This document shows, in pieces, positions 26,917 to 37,269 of a DNA stretch of 64,000 nucleotides. The notes beneath the pieces are model-generated. The model was not told the origin of the DNA, made no database searches, and saw only the letters and a program-made list of their open reading frames with translations. Position 1 is the stretch's first letter; each line of letters opens with the position of its first letter. Made by a program: the position numbers and the translations under genes. This DNA comes from Brevundimonas nasdae (GTDB lineage: Bacteria > Pseudomonadota > Alphaproteobacteria > Caulobacterales > Caulobacteraceae): the NCBI RefSeq assembly GCF_016654005.1, contig NZ_JAEPWN010000010.1, forward strand, positions 1 through 64,000, given 5' to 3'.

Positions 26917-27705
26917 ATGATGAGAACCGCCATGGCGACTGACACAACCCAGGAAGCTGGCGCCGCACCCAAGGCGGTGGTCCGGACGCGTCGCCCGAAA
27001 AGCAAGGTCGAGCAGCGCGCCGAAACCATGGAGCAGATCCTCGACGCCGCCGAGTATCTGTTTTCCGTCCACGGCCTTTACGGGGTGACGTTGAAGGATG
27101 TCGCCCAGAGGGTCGGCGTTCACCACACGCTGTTGAACTATTATTTCACCGACAAGAAGAAACTGTACGACGCCGTCATCGCGCGCCGGGCAGAGGTCAC
27201 CGTCTCGCTGCGGATGAAGGCTCTGGACGACTGCGAGGCGGCGGCCGAAGGGGGGCGGCCCACGGTCGAGGCGGCGTTGCGGGCCTTTCTGGACACCGAC
27301 CTGGACCTCTACAGCCAGGGCGGCGAAAACTGGAAGAACTACGGCGCCCTGGGCGCCCAGGCGTCGAACACTCCCTATGGCGCCGAGTTGATGGACTTCC
27401 ACTTCGACCCGGTGGTCCTGAAACTGATCGACCTGTTGAAGAAGGCCCTGCCGGATTGCGCCGAGGAGGACATCTTCTGGGGCTATCACTTCGTCACCGG
27501 GGCGCTGATGCTGACGCTGGCGCGCACTGGACGGATCAATCGGCTGTCGGGCGGCCTGTGCGATTCCGACGACTTCGGCGCGGTGAAGGACCGCATGGCC
27601 AGCTTCATGGCGGCCGGCTTCCTGGCCATCTGCCGACGAAAGACGGATCCAGAGGCTGCACTGGGTGCCCTGCCGCTCAGCGACGGGGCCGCGCTGAAAA
27701 CCTGA
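26917..27705 (+). CDS. TetR-family transcriptional regulator
   Basis: This 262-residue regulator has an N-terminal TetR DNA-binding domain (ETMEQILDAAEYLFSVHG, then VTLKDVAQRVGVHHTLLNYYF) and a longer-than-usual C-terminal ligand domain. It follows the esterase stop directly and precedes an acyl-CoA ligase. It is therefore likely to control this operon and the CoA-linked genes downstream, with an acyl-CoA or the free acid as effector. Effector and operator are not visible. Confidence 0.9.
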   Translation: MMRTAMATDTTQEAGAAPKAVVRTRRPKSKVEQRAETMEQILDAAEYLFSVHGLYGVTLKDVAQRVGVHHTLLNYYFTDKKKLYDAVIARRAEVTVSLRMKALDDCEAAAEGGRPTVEAALRAFLDTDLDLYSQGGENWKNYGALGAQASNTPYGAELMDFHFDPVVLKLIDLLKKALPDCAEEDIFWGYHFVTGALMLTLARTGRINRLSGGLCDSDDFGAVKDRMASFMAAGFLAICRRKTDPEAALGALPLSDGAALKT

Positions 27706-27823
27706 CGACGTCGCCGACGCCGCCTGCCTGCGCCCGAGCCTCATGTCTGGGGCGTCGGCGATCCGGGCTGGCCGAGTTTTATGCTTGAGGCGCCTGCGGG
27801 CGCCCCTGAAGGATACCGAGTAA

Positions 27824-29422
27824 ATGCTGATGAAGGACGGGGACGTTCAGTCCTTTCCCCTGACCCTCGACAAATTCCTCGACCATGCCGCCAAATGGCG
27901 ACCGTTGGCAGAGGTGACGACGGCGCGAGACGACGGCTCCACCGCACGGATCGGTTATGGTTCGTTACGCACCCGGAGCATCCGGATTTCCGGCCTGTTG
28001 CGCCGATATGGCGTCGAACAGGGCGCCCGCGTCGCCACCCTGGCCTGGAACACCCAGGGCCATGTCGAGGCCTGGTTCGCCATCATGGGCATTGGGGCCG
28101 TATGCCATACGCTGAACCCGCGCCTGACGGCTGAACAACTGGCGGACATGCTGGCCCAGTCAGAGGCCGCCATCCTGTTCGTCAGCCCCGATCTGGTTGG
28201 TCAGGCCGGCCGCATCGCCGCCCTGTCGCCCGGTCTGTCGCTGATCCTCGTGCTGGATCAGACCGAGCCCCTTGAGGCCAGGCCTGACTGCCGGGCCGAT
28301 ATCCGCCTGCTGGAGCCGATGCTGGCCGAGGCGCCCAGCGACGTGGTGTGGGGCGATTTTCCCGAGACGGCGCCGTGCGGTCTGTGTTTCACCTCAGGCA
28401 CGACCGGCGCGCCCAAGGGCGTGACCTACACCCACCGCTCCAGCTTCCTGCACACGCTGCGGGTGCTGCAGGCCGACGTCATGGCGGTGACCAGCCGCGA
28501 CAGGCTGCTGGCGGTGGTGCCCATGTTCCACGCCAACGCCTGGGGTCTGCCCTTCGCCGCCGCAGCCGTCGGCGCCAGGCTGGTCCTGCCGGGGCGCAGG
28601 CTGGACGGCGCCAGCCTGGCCCGATTGATCCTGTCGGAAGGCGTGACGGCGGGCGTGGGCGTGCCCACGGTCTGGCTGGCTCTGCTTGAGCATGTCGAGG
28701 CCACAGGCCTTGAGCTGCCGTCCCTGGAGCGGATCATAATGGGTGGCGCGCCGCTGGCGCCCGCGTTGATGGAGCGGATCGAAAAACGGCTGGGCGTCAT
28801 TGTCCAGACCAGCTGGGGCATGACCGAGCTGTCGCCCTCGGGCACGGTGGCGTCGCCACAGGAGCGGCGTCGATCCGCCGGGGTGTCAGGCCGCCCCGCA
28901 GTCGGGGTCGATCTGCTGCTGACGGACGAGGCGGGGCAGGCCCTGCCCGAGCAACGTGGCGTCGAAGGCCATCTGAAAGTGCGCGGAGCCGCCGTGATCC
29001 AACGCTATTTCGGCAAGGATGAGGATGCGGTTGACGCCGACGGTTGGTTCGCCACCGGTGATCTGGCGCGCATCGACGCCGAGGGGCAGTTGACCATCAC
29101 GGGCCGCGCCAAGGACCTGATCAAGTCCGGGGGGGAATGGATCAATCCTGCCGAGATCGAGGCCGTGATCGGGGCCCTGCCGGGGGTGGCGCTGGCGGCG
29201 GTCATCGGCCGGGTTGACGACAAGTGGGGCGAGCGTCCCATCCTTCTGGTCGAGCTGTCGCCGGACGCGCCTGCGGATGACGAGGCGCTGCTGGAGCCGT
29301 TGAAGGGACGGGTCGCCTCCTGGTGGATTCCTGACGCGGTTCACCGGCTCGAGCGGATGCCGCTGGCGGCGACGGGCAAGATCGACAAGCTGAAGCTGAG
29401 GGCCGAATACGGCGCGCGCTGA
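27824..29422 (+). CDS. Acyl-CoA ligase (fatty-acid or aromatic-acid CoA synthetase, AMP-binding)
   Basis: The 532-residue ANL enzyme contains the P-loop-like motif [19 protein letters not shown] (about residue 188), the adenylate region [13 protein letters not shown], the hinge block [40 protein letters not shown] and the C-terminal catalytic [11 protein letters not shown]. It activates a carboxylic acid to its CoA thioester with ATP. Medium- to long-chain acids are usual for this branch. It is followed by an SDR and a thiolase, which suggests the released acid enters a beta-oxidation-like route. A start at the second ATG (27830) is also possible. Confidence 0.9.
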   Translation: MLMKDGDVQSFPLTLDKFLDHAAKWRPLAEVTTARDDGSTARIGYGSLRTRSIRISGLLRRYGVEQGARVATLAWNTQGHVEAWFAIMGIGAVCHTLNPRLTAEQLADMLAQSEAAILFVSPDLVGQAGRIAALSPGLSLILVLDQTEPLEARPDCRADIRLLEPMLAEAPSDVVWGDFPETAPCGLCFTSGTTGAPKGVTYTHRSSFLHTLRVLQADVMAVTSRDRLLAVVPMFHANAWGLPFAAAAVGARLVLPGRRLDGASLARLILSEGVTAGVGVPTVWLALLEHVEATGLELPSLERIIMGGAPLAPALMERIEKRLGVIVQTSWGMTELSPSGTVASPQERRRSAGVSGRPAVGVDLLLTDEAGQALPEQRGVEGHLKVRGAAVIQRYFGKDEDAVDADGWFATGDLARIDAEGQLTITGRAKDLIKSGGEWINPAEIEAVIGALPGVALAAVIGRVDDKWGERPILLVELSPDAPADDEALLEPLKGRVASWWIPDAVHRLERMPLAATGKIDKLKLRAEYGAR

Positions 29423-29542
29423 GCCACGCTGCATCGTCCTGGCGACAGTTCACACCACGCCTCGCAGCGTGACAGCCCCATGCCGCCGACGGCGCAGCGG
29501 GGGGCGACCAATATTCATTCAGCATCAAAGCGGAGATCATCA

Positions 29543-30427
29543 ATGTTGCAGAACCGTGTCGCCATCGTCACCGGTTCCGGGGGCGGACTTGGGCGCAAGC
29601 ACGCGCTTTACCTGGCGTCTCAGGGCGCGCGGGTCGTGGTCAATGACCTGACCGAAGCTACGGCGCGCGCCGTCGCCGATGAGATCGTGGCGGCCGGAGG
29701 CGAGGCCATCGCCGCCGCTGGTTCGGTCACGGATGTCGATGCGGTTCAGGCCATGGTCGACGCCGCCATGGCCCAGTGGGGCCGGGTCGACATTCTGGTC
29801 AACAACGCCGGCATCCTGCGCGACAAGTCGTTCGCCAAGATGACGATGGATGACTTCCGTCTGGTCGTGGACGTGCACCTGATGGGCGCCGCCATCTGCT
29901 CCAAGGCGGTGTGGGAGATCATGCGCCAGCAGAACTACGGCCGCATCGTCATGACCACCTCGTCGTCCGGTCTGTATGGCAACTTCGGCCAGGCCAACTA
30001 CGGGGCGGCCAAGCTGGCCCTGGTCGGTCTGATGCAGACCCTGGCCATCGAGGGGGAACGATACGGCATCCGCGTCAACGCCCTGGCGCCCACCGCCGCC
30101 ACCCAGATGACCAACGGCGTCCTGTCGGACGAAAGCCTGACGGCGCTGGATCCCGGTCTGGTCAGCCCCGGCCTTCTGGCTCTGGTTCAGGAAGAGGCGC
30201 CGACGCGCGCCATCCTGTGCGCCGGGGGCGGTCATTTCGCCCGCGCCAACATCACCCTGACCAAGGGCGTGCGCATCGGTGCAGACGATGCGGGGCAGGG
30301 GCTGATCGCCGCCTGGGACCGGGCTTCTGATCGTTCGGACGAAGCCGTGCCCGCCTATGGCTTCCAGCAGGCGGAGCAGGAACTGGCTTCGGCGGGCGCT
30401 GTCGGCCCTGTGATGGCGAGGGCATGA
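29543..30427 (+). CDS. SDR-family 3-hydroxyacyl-CoA dehydrogenase-like oxidoreductase
   Basis: The 294-residue short-chain dehydrogenase has the NAD-binding motif [31 protein letters not shown], and the catalytic [20 protein letters not shown] (Ser, Tyr-x3-Lys). The sequence resembles the dehydrogenase domain of peroxisomal-type multifunctional enzymes that oxidise 3-hydroxyacyl-CoA. CGGAGA precedes the ATG at 29543. Its stop overlaps the thiolase start by 4 nt (ATGA), so the two steps are coupled. Confidence 0.9.
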   Translation: MLQNRVAIVTGSGGGLGRKHALYLASQGARVVVNDLTEATARAVADEIVAAGGEAIAAAGSVTDVDAVQAMVDAAMAQWGRVDILVNNAGILRDKSFAKMTMDDFRLVVDVHLMGAAICSKAVWEIMRQQNYGRIVMTTSSSGLYGNFGQANYGAAKLALVGLMQTLAIEGERYGIRVNALAPTAATQMTNGVLSDESLTALDPGLVSPGLLALVQEEAPTRAILCAGGGHFARANITLTKGVRIGADDAGQGLIAAWDRASDRSDEAVPAYGFQQAEQELASAGAVGPVMARA

Positions 30428-31599
30428 TGCGTCACGCCGTCATCGTTTCAACCGCCCGCACGCCCATCGGCCGCGCCTATCGCGGCGCCTTCAACGATAC
30501 GTCCTCGCCGTCCCTGGCCGCCCATGTGCTGAAGGCCGCGGTCAAGCGCGCAGGCGTTGATCCCGCCGAGGTCGAGGACTGTCTTCTGGGCTGCTCCCTG
30601 CCGCAGGGCGTGCAGCAGTCCGTGGGCCGGATGGCGGCCCTTGCGGCGGGCTTCCCCGTCTCGGTCGCGGGCATGACCCTGGACCGGCAATGCTCGTCCG
30701 GCCTGATGACCATCGCCACGGCGGCGAAACAGATCATTGTCGATCACATGCAGGTGGCGGTCGCAGGCGGCGTCGAGTCCATCTCTCTGGTTCAGACTGA
30801 CCAGATGCGCGTCACGCCTGATCCCTGGGTCCTGCACCACCAGCCTGACGCCTATATGTCGATGCTGGAGACCGCCGAGACCGTGGCGCGCCGTTACGGC
30901 GTCTCGCGCGAGGTCTGCGACGCCTACGCCCTGCAATCCCAGCAGCGGACAGCGGCGGCCCAGGCGGCAGGCCGTTTTGCGGACGAGATCGTGCCGCTGG
31001 CGTCCCGCATGAAGGTGGTCGACAAACAGACCGGCGAGATCACCTATCGCGATGTCCAACTCCAGCAGGACGAGGGCGCGCGGCCAGAGACCACGGCCGA
31101 CGGCCTGGCCTCGCTACGGACGGTCTTCCCCGACGGCACGGTCACTGCAGGCAACGCCAGTCAACTCTCGGACGGCGCATCGGCCTGCCTCCTGATGGAG
31201 GCGGCGGAGGCCGAACGGCGCGGCCTGCAACCCCTGGGCCGCTATGTCGGCATGGCGGTCGCGGGCGTTCGCCCAGATGAGATGGGCATCGGGCCGGTCG
31301 TCGCCGTGCCGCGCCTGCTGGAGCGCTTCAACCTCAAGGTCGAGGACATCGGCCTATGGGAGCTGAACGAGGCCTTTGCGGTTCAGGTGCTGCATTGCCG
31401 CGATGTCCTGGGCATTCCGGACGAGCGGTTGAACGTCAACGGGGGCGCCATCTCCATCGGTCACCCCTACGGCATGTCCGGCGCCCGCATGGTCGGCCAT
31501 GCCCTGATCGAGGGGCGCCGACGCGGCGTGCGCTACGTCGTCGTCACCATGTGCGTCGGCGGGGGCATGGGCGCGGCGGGATTGTTTGAGGTCTTCTAG
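30424..31599 (+). CDS. Thiolase (acetyl-CoA/3-ketoacyl-CoA acyltransferase)
   Basis: This 391-residue thiolase has the acyl-enzyme Cys in [11 protein letters not shown] (about residue 89), the His in [18 protein letters not shown] (about 349) and the second Cys in [11 protein letters not shown] near the C-terminus. It cleaves 3-ketoacyl-CoA with CoA, completing the ligase-SDR-thiolase set. Degradative rather than biosynthetic direction is inferred from context. No dehydrogenase or hydratase for the earlier beta-oxidation steps is nearby. Confidence 0.92.
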   Translation: MMRHAVIVSTARTPIGRAYRGAFNDTSSPSLAAHVLKAAVKRAGVDPAEVEDCLLGCSLPQGVQQSVGRMAALAAGFPVSVAGMTLDRQCSSGLMTIATAAKQIIVDHMQVAVAGGVESISLVQTDQMRVTPDPWVLHHQPDAYMSMLETAETVARRYGVSREVCDAYALQSQQRTAAAQAAGRFADEIVPLASRMKVVDKQTGEITYRDVQLQQDEGARPETTADGLASLRTVFPDGTVTAGNASQLSDGASACLLMEAAEAERRGLQPLGRYVGMAVAGVRPDEMGIGPVVAVPRLLERFNLKVEDIGLWELNEAFAVQVLHCRDVLGIPDERLNVNGGAISIGHPYGMSGARMVGHALIEGRRRGVRYVVVTMCVGGGMGAAGLFEVF

Positions 31600-31620
31600 C
31601 CACGAAGATCCGGCATCTGT

Positions 31621-31675
31621 GCCAACCAGCCATCAGCCGCTAAATCAAGCATCTGGCGGCTGATGGCTGGTTGGC
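31621..31675. repeat. Perfect 20-bp inverted repeat downstream of the thiolase
   Basis: GCCAACCAGCCATCAGCCGC (31621-31640) is repeated exactly as its reverse complement at 31656-31675, with a 15-nt AT-rich loop. It starts 21 nt after the thiolase stop. There is no T-run after either arm, so it is not a standard intrinsic terminator, though it could still block or stabilise transcripts between operons. Confidence 0.75.
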
Positions 31676-31801
31676 TGGTGGTGGGATCGCATCTTTAGAT
31701 TGGTTGCAGGAGGTGTCAGAGATTGTGACGTGCTGTTTCGCAGCGTCCCTATAGTTTGCAGTGACGTGACTGGGGGTTGCGTCTGAACTTTGGGGGTGAT
31801 T

Positions 31802-33937
31802 GTGCGGGCGTTAAGGCAAGGGGCCGTTGCGGCCTTCCTGTTGGTTTCTTCGATTTCCGCCGGTGCATCCGGCGCAGCAGCGGCGCAGGAGCGGGAAGAC
31901 CGGACACTGCTTGCGTGGGATCAGCTTCACGCCATCATCAATGAGGCGTCAGGCGACCGGGCTCTGCATACGGTTCTGGAGCTGACGCCTTACCCGCGCA
32001 TCCGTTCGCGCAGCGAGTATCTGGGGCATTTCCGTGAGAACGAGGTCGTGGCCTCTCTTGCGCGGGACTACGGCTTCTCGGATGTGAAGATCGAGTCCTT
32101 TCCGTCCGCCCGGCCGTCCTGGCAGCCGTGGCGGGGCGAGCTCTGGCTGACGGCGCCGGAGACACGCAAGCTCTATGACATCCATGATGTGGTCGTGTCG
32201 CTGGCGCCCAACAGCGACAGCGGCGAAGTGACCGCCGAGGTGATCGATGTGGGCGGCGGCGCGCGTCCCGAGGATTATGCGGGCAAGGATGTCGCCGGAA
32301 AGGTGGTGCTGGGCACGGCTCCGCCCGCCACCCTGCAGCGGCTGGCCGTGTTCGAACGGGGCGCCGTGGGCGTCATCAGCGCCAATGTCCTGCGCATCGA
32401 AAACCCGGACGTCATTCTGGAAGGCAGCATCGCCACCGCGCCCGCAGGCAAGAAAGCGGGTTTCGCCTGGGTGATTTCGGCCACCGCCGGGCGTGAACTG
32501 ACCGATCTGATCAATCGCGGACAGACGATCAGGATCAAGTCGATTGTCGAGGCGGAGACCTTCCCAGGCGAGATCGAAACCGTTCACGCCACCATCCCGG
32601 GCGACGGAACCTCCGATCAGGCGATCATCTATTCGGCCCACCTGCATGAGGGCTACATCAAGCAGGGCGCGAACGACAATACGTCGGGCAGCGCGTCCAT
32701 TCTTGAAATGGGCCGGACCTATATTCGGCTGATCAACGAGGGGAAGCTGCCCCGGCCGAAGCGGACGATACATTTCCTCTGGGTGCCTGAAATCATCGGG
32801 ACAAATGCGTGGCTGGACGCGCACCCGGACGTCGAGAAGACCCTGATCGCGGACCTGAACTTCGACATGGAGGGGCTGGGCCTGTCGCGCGGCGGTGCGC
32901 GCTGGGTGCTGTACAGGACGCCGGACAGTTTCCCGACCTATCTCAACGATGTCGGTCAGAGCGTGACGGAATGGTTGTCCGACGTGAACCAGGAGCGGGT
33001 CCGCTTCAGGGACAATGGCTATCGTTTCACCCTGCCGGTGCTGTCGCCTAACGGCAGCCGCGATCCCTTCTATGTGGCGACGGAGAAGCACTACGGCTCC
33101 AGCGACCATTCGCTGTATCTGTCGCGCAATGTGCCGGCCCTGATCTTCGCGACCTGGCCGGACCCTTGGTATCATTCGTCCCAGGATACGCCTGACAAGC
33201 TGGACGCCACCCAGTTGCGCCGTGTCGCTGTGGTCGGCGCCGGGGTCATGAGCCTGCTGGCGTCGGCTGATGATGCGGCGGCGCTGAAGATCGTCGCGGA
33301 ATCGCTGGCGCGAGGCGTGGAGCGTCTGGGCGCCTCTCAAAGAAAAGGGCTGGGCTATCTGGCGGACGTCACCGAAGGCCCTGCGCTGGTTGAGGCTTTC
33401 CGCGAGGCGTCGAACGCGGTGCGCCACCAGCAGGACGTCGAGAAGGCGGTGATCGCCTCGGCGGGTGTGCTGTTCGCGAATCCCGAAGCCGCGTCGGGCC
33501 AACTGGCTGACCTGTCCAGCCTGATCGAGCGTCGAAGCGCTGTTCTGCAGCAGGAGGTTGCGGCCTTCTATCAACTGCGCGCGAGGCAGTTGGGCGTCGA
33601 GGCGGTCGCCTATGTCCCGTCTTCGGCGGACAACGAGGCCGCCAATACGACCGTTCAGCGTGTTCCGGGCGGCCGGTTCTTCGGCAGGAAGGGGCGCAAC
33701 GACGTCCTGTTCGCCAGCCTGCCTGCGCGTGACCGTCCGGCCATTGTCGCGGCCTATGAAAGGCTGCCGCAGCATATGGCGGCGGAGCTGTCGGTTCTGA
33801 TTTCTCAGGGCAAGACCGTCTTGGAGATACGGGACTTCCTGGCGGGAGAGTTTGACCCGATTTCATCAGCCGACCTTCTGGAATACCTGCGCGCGACCGA
33901 GAAGATTGGCGGCGTGAAATTGATTATATCCAAATAA
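31802..33937 (+). CDS. M28-family metallopeptidase with PA-like insert, exported
   Basis: The protein is 711 residues from a GTG preceded by GGGGGTG; a GTG two codons earlier is an alternative. A signal peptide ends at about ASGAAAAQ. A PA-like domain (about 140-240) precedes the catalytic zinc domain with SAHLHEGYIKQGANDNTSG (His and Asp ligands near 279 and 291), LWVPEIIGTNAWL (Glu), NFDMEG (Asp) and SSDHSLYLS (His). An unusual C-terminal part of about 200 residues follows. It should be a periplasmic aminopeptidase or carboxypeptidase. The TonB-dependent receptor downstream suggests that peptides are the imported class. Confidence 0.87.
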   Translation: MRALRQGAVAAFLLVSSISAGASGAAAAQEREDRTLLAWDQLHAIINEASGDRALHTVLELTPYPRIRSRSEYLGHFRENEVVASLARDYGFSDVKIESFPSARPSWQPWRGELWLTAPETRKLYDIHDVVVSLAPNSDSGEVTAEVIDVGGGARPEDYAGKDVAGKVVLGTAPPATLQRLAVFERGAVGVISANVLRIENPDVILEGSIATAPAGKKAGFAWVISATAGRELTDLINRGQTIRIKSIVEAETFPGEIETVHATIPGDGTSDQAIIYSAHLHEGYIKQGANDNTSGSASILEMGRTYIRLINEGKLPRPKRTIHFLWVPEIIGTNAWLDAHPDVEKTLIADLNFDMEGLGLSRGGARWVLYRTPDSFPTYLNDVGQSVTEWLSDVNQERVRFRDNGYRFTLPVLSPNGSRDPFYVATEKHYGSSDHSLYLSRNVPALIFATWPDPWYHSSQDTPDKLDATQLRRVAVVGAGVMSLLASADDAAALKIVAESLARGVERLGASQRKGLGYLADVTEGPALVEAFREASNAVRHQQDVEKAVIASAGVLFANPEAASGQLADLSSLIERRSAVLQQEVAAFYQLRARQLGVEAVAYVPSSADNEAANTTVQRVPGGRFFGRKGRNDVLFASLPARDRPAIVAAYERLPQHMAAELSVLISQGKTVLEIRDFLAGEFDPISSADLLEYLRATEKIGGVKLIISK

Positions 33938-33941
33938 CCAT

Positions 33942-33973
33942 AAATGCCGATCAGGTGCCTGGTCGGCATTTTT
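33942..33973 (+). terminator. Intrinsic terminator after the M28 peptidase gene
   Basis: AAATGCCGA (33942-33950) pairs with TCGGCATTT (33963-33971), with extra CAGG/CCTG pairing inside, and a T-run follows. It starts just after the peptidase stop at 33937. Confidence 0.8.
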
Positions 33974-34156
33974 GTCATCTTATCTGTATGATGTTTAGAT
34001 AATTGCGTTCTTGTTGAAGTAAATCTTCTGCGACGTTCTCAAAGATTGCCGATATGTATTTTCCGCAACTTCAGTTTGCGAATAGCGGATCTTTCGGCTG
34101 TGGGGGCTGTCGGATTTGCGTGTCTGTCTCTCGGGAATCTTTCAGAAAGAACGCGA

Positions 34157-37141
34157 ATGAAATCTTCAGTAAGGACGCATGCGCCGCGAATAAGTCGGGC
34201 GCGTCTTATGATTACGACGGTGATCGGCGGGGCCGTCATTGCTTCAGCGGCGCCGGTTTTCGCTCAGGTTCAGGCGCCAGAGACCGCGCCCGGCGCGGCG
34301 GCTGTCGATGATATCGTCGTCACCGGCTCCATCATCCGGCGTCGGAACGCGGATTCCACCTCGCCCCTGACAGTGCTGGGATCGGAGGATCTGGAGAAGC
34401 GCGGCGCGACCACGGTGGCCAGTGCGATTCAGTCTCTGGCGGGCAACAATGCGGGCGCCCTGCCGGATACGTTCAGCGGCGCGTTCGCGGCCGGGGCGTC
34501 GGGGGCTTCATTGCGCGGCCTGCTGGTCAACTCGACGCTGGTTCTGGTGGATGGTCTTCGGGGGCCGTTCTATCCGCTGGCCGACGACGGTCAGCGGAAC
34601 TTCGTCGATCTGAACTCGATCCCGGCCAGCACCATCGACCGCATCGAAGTGCTGCAGGACGGCGCGTCCTCGACCTATGGCGCCGACGCCATCGCCGGGG
34701 TCATCAACATCATCACGCGCAAGAATTTCCAGGGCCTGACCGTAAAGAGCGAATACGGCGTCTCGGAATACGGCGACGGTGAATCTCCCAGCTTTTCCGC
34801 CATCTGGGGCAAGGGGAACCTGAACACCGACGGCTGGAACTTCTACCTGAGCGGCGAATACAAGCGCGACGAGTTCATCTGGAACCGCGACCGGGATTAT
34901 CCCTACAACACCGCCAATCTGACCCCGACCACGGGCTATGACGCCAATGGAAAACTGGTCTATCGCACCAACGGCGTCATCAACGGGATCCAGGGCAATG
35001 GCGCCTTCCGCGGCGTTTCGACGGCGACGCAGTTCGGCGCACTGGTTCGTCCCTATGACCCGACCAACACGACGGCCCAGGGGCCGTGGCAGCTGCTGGC
35101 CACGAACTGCCCGTCACCGGCGACGCCCCATACGCTGACGGCTGAGGAACTGAGGCTGGGCGGGGTGACGAACATCGCGCCGGGCACGGTCATCTGCCAG
35201 CTGGACGCGGTCAAGGAGTTCCGCACGATCCAGCCGCAGAACGAGCGGTTCAGCCTGTCGGGCCGTTTCACCAAACGCTTCTCGAACGGCGCCGAGGCCT
35301 ATGTGTCGGCAAGCTATTATCAGAACGAAACCGACCGGGTGGCGACCCCCAATCAGGTCGCGCTGAGCGCCCCGCCTGCCGTGGGGGTTTCGCGCTACAT
35401 CGGCACGGCCCTGACCCTGCCGGTCCGCCTTAAGAACGGCGACCTGAACCCGCAGAACCCCTTCGCCAGCCAAGGGCAGGTCGCGCGCATTCTGGCCTCG
35501 CTTTACGACATTCCCAGCACCAGCAACCTCAAGAACGAGAACATCCGCGTCGCGGCCGGACTGCAGGGAACGTTTGCGAGCGATTGGGACTATAATCTGC
35601 GCTTCACCGCCGGTCGGTCGTCGCTTGATTTCACACGTCGCGGCCAGATCCACATCCAGCATCTTTTGGACGTGATCGCGGACGGCAGCTACAACTTCAT
35701 CGACCAGACCAAGAACTCGCAGCAGGTCCGCGACTATGTTTCGCCGGACAATGTGCAGACGTCGGTTTCAGAGATCGTGCAGGGTGAAGCCAGTGTCTCG
35801 CGGGCGCTTTGGACCCTGCCGGGCGGTCCGCTGTCGGTCGGTCTGGGCGCCTCATGGCGTTGGGAAAGCATCGATAATCCGAGCGCGAACCCGTTCAAGG
35901 GCGGCCCGACCGATGGCTGGTTGGGGATCAACTCCTTCTATTCCAAGGGCGACCGCAGCGTGACGGCGGCCTATTTCGAGATCGACGCGCCGTTGTTGAG
36001 CAACCTGAACCTGGACGTCGCGGGTCGCTATGACGACTATTCGACGGGGCAGAGCGCCTTTTCGCCCAAGGTCGGCGTGCGGTATCGCCCGTTTGAGGCC
36101 CTGACCTTCCGCGCCACCTATTCGGAAGGCTTCCGCATTCCCAGTATTGCGGAGGGGAACTCTCAGGTCACCGGCTATGCCGGACGCGCGGCGCCCGCCA
36201 GCTTCCAGACGCTGCACGGCAATGACGGTTATGGGCAGAGCTATCAGCTCGGCCTGACGACCGTCGGCAATCCCGATCTGAAGCCGGAAACCTCGGACAG
36301 TGTGAACCTCGGCTTTGTCTTCACGCCGACCCGCAATCTGACCTTCAGCGTCGATCACTTCCGCATCAACAAAAACGGCGTCATCGCCGGCGGGGATTCG
36401 ATCCCGGCGCTGAACGCCTATTTCAGCGGCCAGCCCATTCCGGCGGGCTACACCGTCATTCCTGGCGTACCCAACCCCAACAAGCCGGACCTGCTGCCTC
36501 TGCCCGGCTTCATCCTGTCGCCGTTCCAGAACCTGAACTCGCTGGAGACGTCGGGCTTTGATTTCGCGGCGACGGCTGATTTCCAGCTGACGTCGGATAT
36601 CCGCTGGAGCAGCAGCTTCTCGGCGACCTATATCGACAAGTTCAACCAGAGCTTCCCTCTGCCAGGCGGCGAGGTGCAGGTGCAGCACTATGCGGGTTCG
36701 CTGGGCCCCTGCAACGTCGGCGGCTGCCTCGGCACGCCGCAATGGCGCGGCAACTGGCAGAACAGCCTGGACTTCGGGCGTACGGTCCTGACCGCCACGG
36801 CCTACTATACCGACGGCTATCAGTTGCAGGCTGAAGACTATGGCGATGTCATCGGTCGCTGCGTCGACGCCAATGGAAAGAGCGCGGCCTCGGCCAACGG
36901 CACCTATGCCGACGGCGTGACGCCGATACTGTGCAAGACGGACTCGTTCATCAAGGTCGACCTGAACGCGACCTTCCAGATCAACGACGGCTATCAGCTG
37001 TTCGCCACCGTCCTGAACGCCTTCGGCGCCGACGCCCCCTTGGATCCGGCGACTTACGGCGGATACCAGTACCAGACCGCATGGGCGCAATCGGGCGCGA
37101 TCGGCCGCTTCTTCAAGGTGGGTTTCAAGGCGACCTTCTAG
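34157..37141 (+). CDS. TonB-dependent outer-membrane receptor (peptidase-associated)
   Basis: This 994-residue receptor has a signal peptide ending near residue 40 (AAPVFAQ), TonB box VDDIVVTGSIIRRR, plug motifs GASLRGLLVNSTLVLVDGLR, RIEVLQDGASSTYGADAIAG and VINIITRKN, and a large barrel ending FFKVGFKATF. It belongs to the family of long receptors with VLVDG plug sequences that is widespread in xanthomonads and caulobacters. Peptidase genes stand on both sides (M28 before, M14 after), so import of oligopeptides or peptide conjugates is plausible. I chose the ATG at 34157 because it yields a proper signal peptide; the longer frame from 34046 adds no domain. Confidence 0.9.
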   Translation: MKSSVRTHAPRISRARLMITTVIGGAVIASAAPVFAQVQAPETAPGAAAVDDIVVTGSIIRRRNADSTSPLTVLGSEDLEKRGATTVASAIQSLAGNNAGALPDTFSGAFAAGASGASLRGLLVNSTLVLVDGLRGPFYPLADDGQRNFVDLNSIPASTIDRIEVLQDGASSTYGADAIAGVINIITRKNFQGLTVKSEYGVSEYGDGESPSFSAIWGKGNLNTDGWNFYLSGEYKRDEFIWNRDRDYPYNTANLTPTTGYDANGKLVYRTNGVINGIQGNGAFRGVSTATQFGALVRPYDPTNTTAQGPWQLLATNCPSPATPHTLTAEELRLGGVTNIAPGTVICQLDAVKEFRTIQPQNERFSLSGRFTKRFSNGAEAYVSASYYQNETDRVATPNQVALSAPPAVGVSRYIGTALTLPVRLKNGDLNPQNPFASQGQVARILASLYDIPSTSNLKNENIRVAAGLQGTFASDWDYNLRFTAGRSSLDFTRRGQIHIQHLLDVIADGSYNFIDQTKNSQQVRDYVSPDNVQTSVSEIVQGEASVSRALWTLPGGPLSVGLGASWRWESIDNPSANPFKGGPTDGWLGINSFYSKGDRSVTAAYFEIDAPLLSNLNLDVAGRYDDYSTGQSAFSPKVGVRYRPFEALTFRATYSEGFRIPSIAEGNSQVTGYAGRAAPASFQTLHGNDGYGQSYQLGLTTVGNPDLKPETSDSVNLGFVFTPTRNLTFSVDHFRINKNGVIAGGDSIPALNAYFSGQPIPAGYTVIPGVPNPNKPDLLPLPGFILSPFQNLNSLETSGFDFAATADFQLTSDIRWSSSFSATYIDKFNQSFPLPGGEVQVQHYAGSLGPCNVGGCLGTPQWRGNWQNSLDFGRTVLTATAYYTDGYQLQAEDYGDVIGRCVDANGKSAASANGTYADGVTPILCKTDSFIKVDLNATFQINDGYQLFATVLNAFGADAPLDPATYGGYQYQTAWAQSGAIGRFFKVGFKATF

Positions 37142-37269
37142 TCGCGGCTTGAAGCCGGTGATCCTGTCCGGCGCGTGTCGCGGCCTTGGCTGCGATGCGC
37201 GTCGGGCAGGATCGTCCGCCTGTACGCAGGCGGTGTTCTTCTAAATCATGTTTGGGGTTGAGTGGTCTG

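Noticed and set aside
31621-31675. Intrinsic terminator call for the 20-bp palindrome
   Set aside because: There is no T-run after either arm, so I kept it as a repeat of unknown function and did not call it a terminator.
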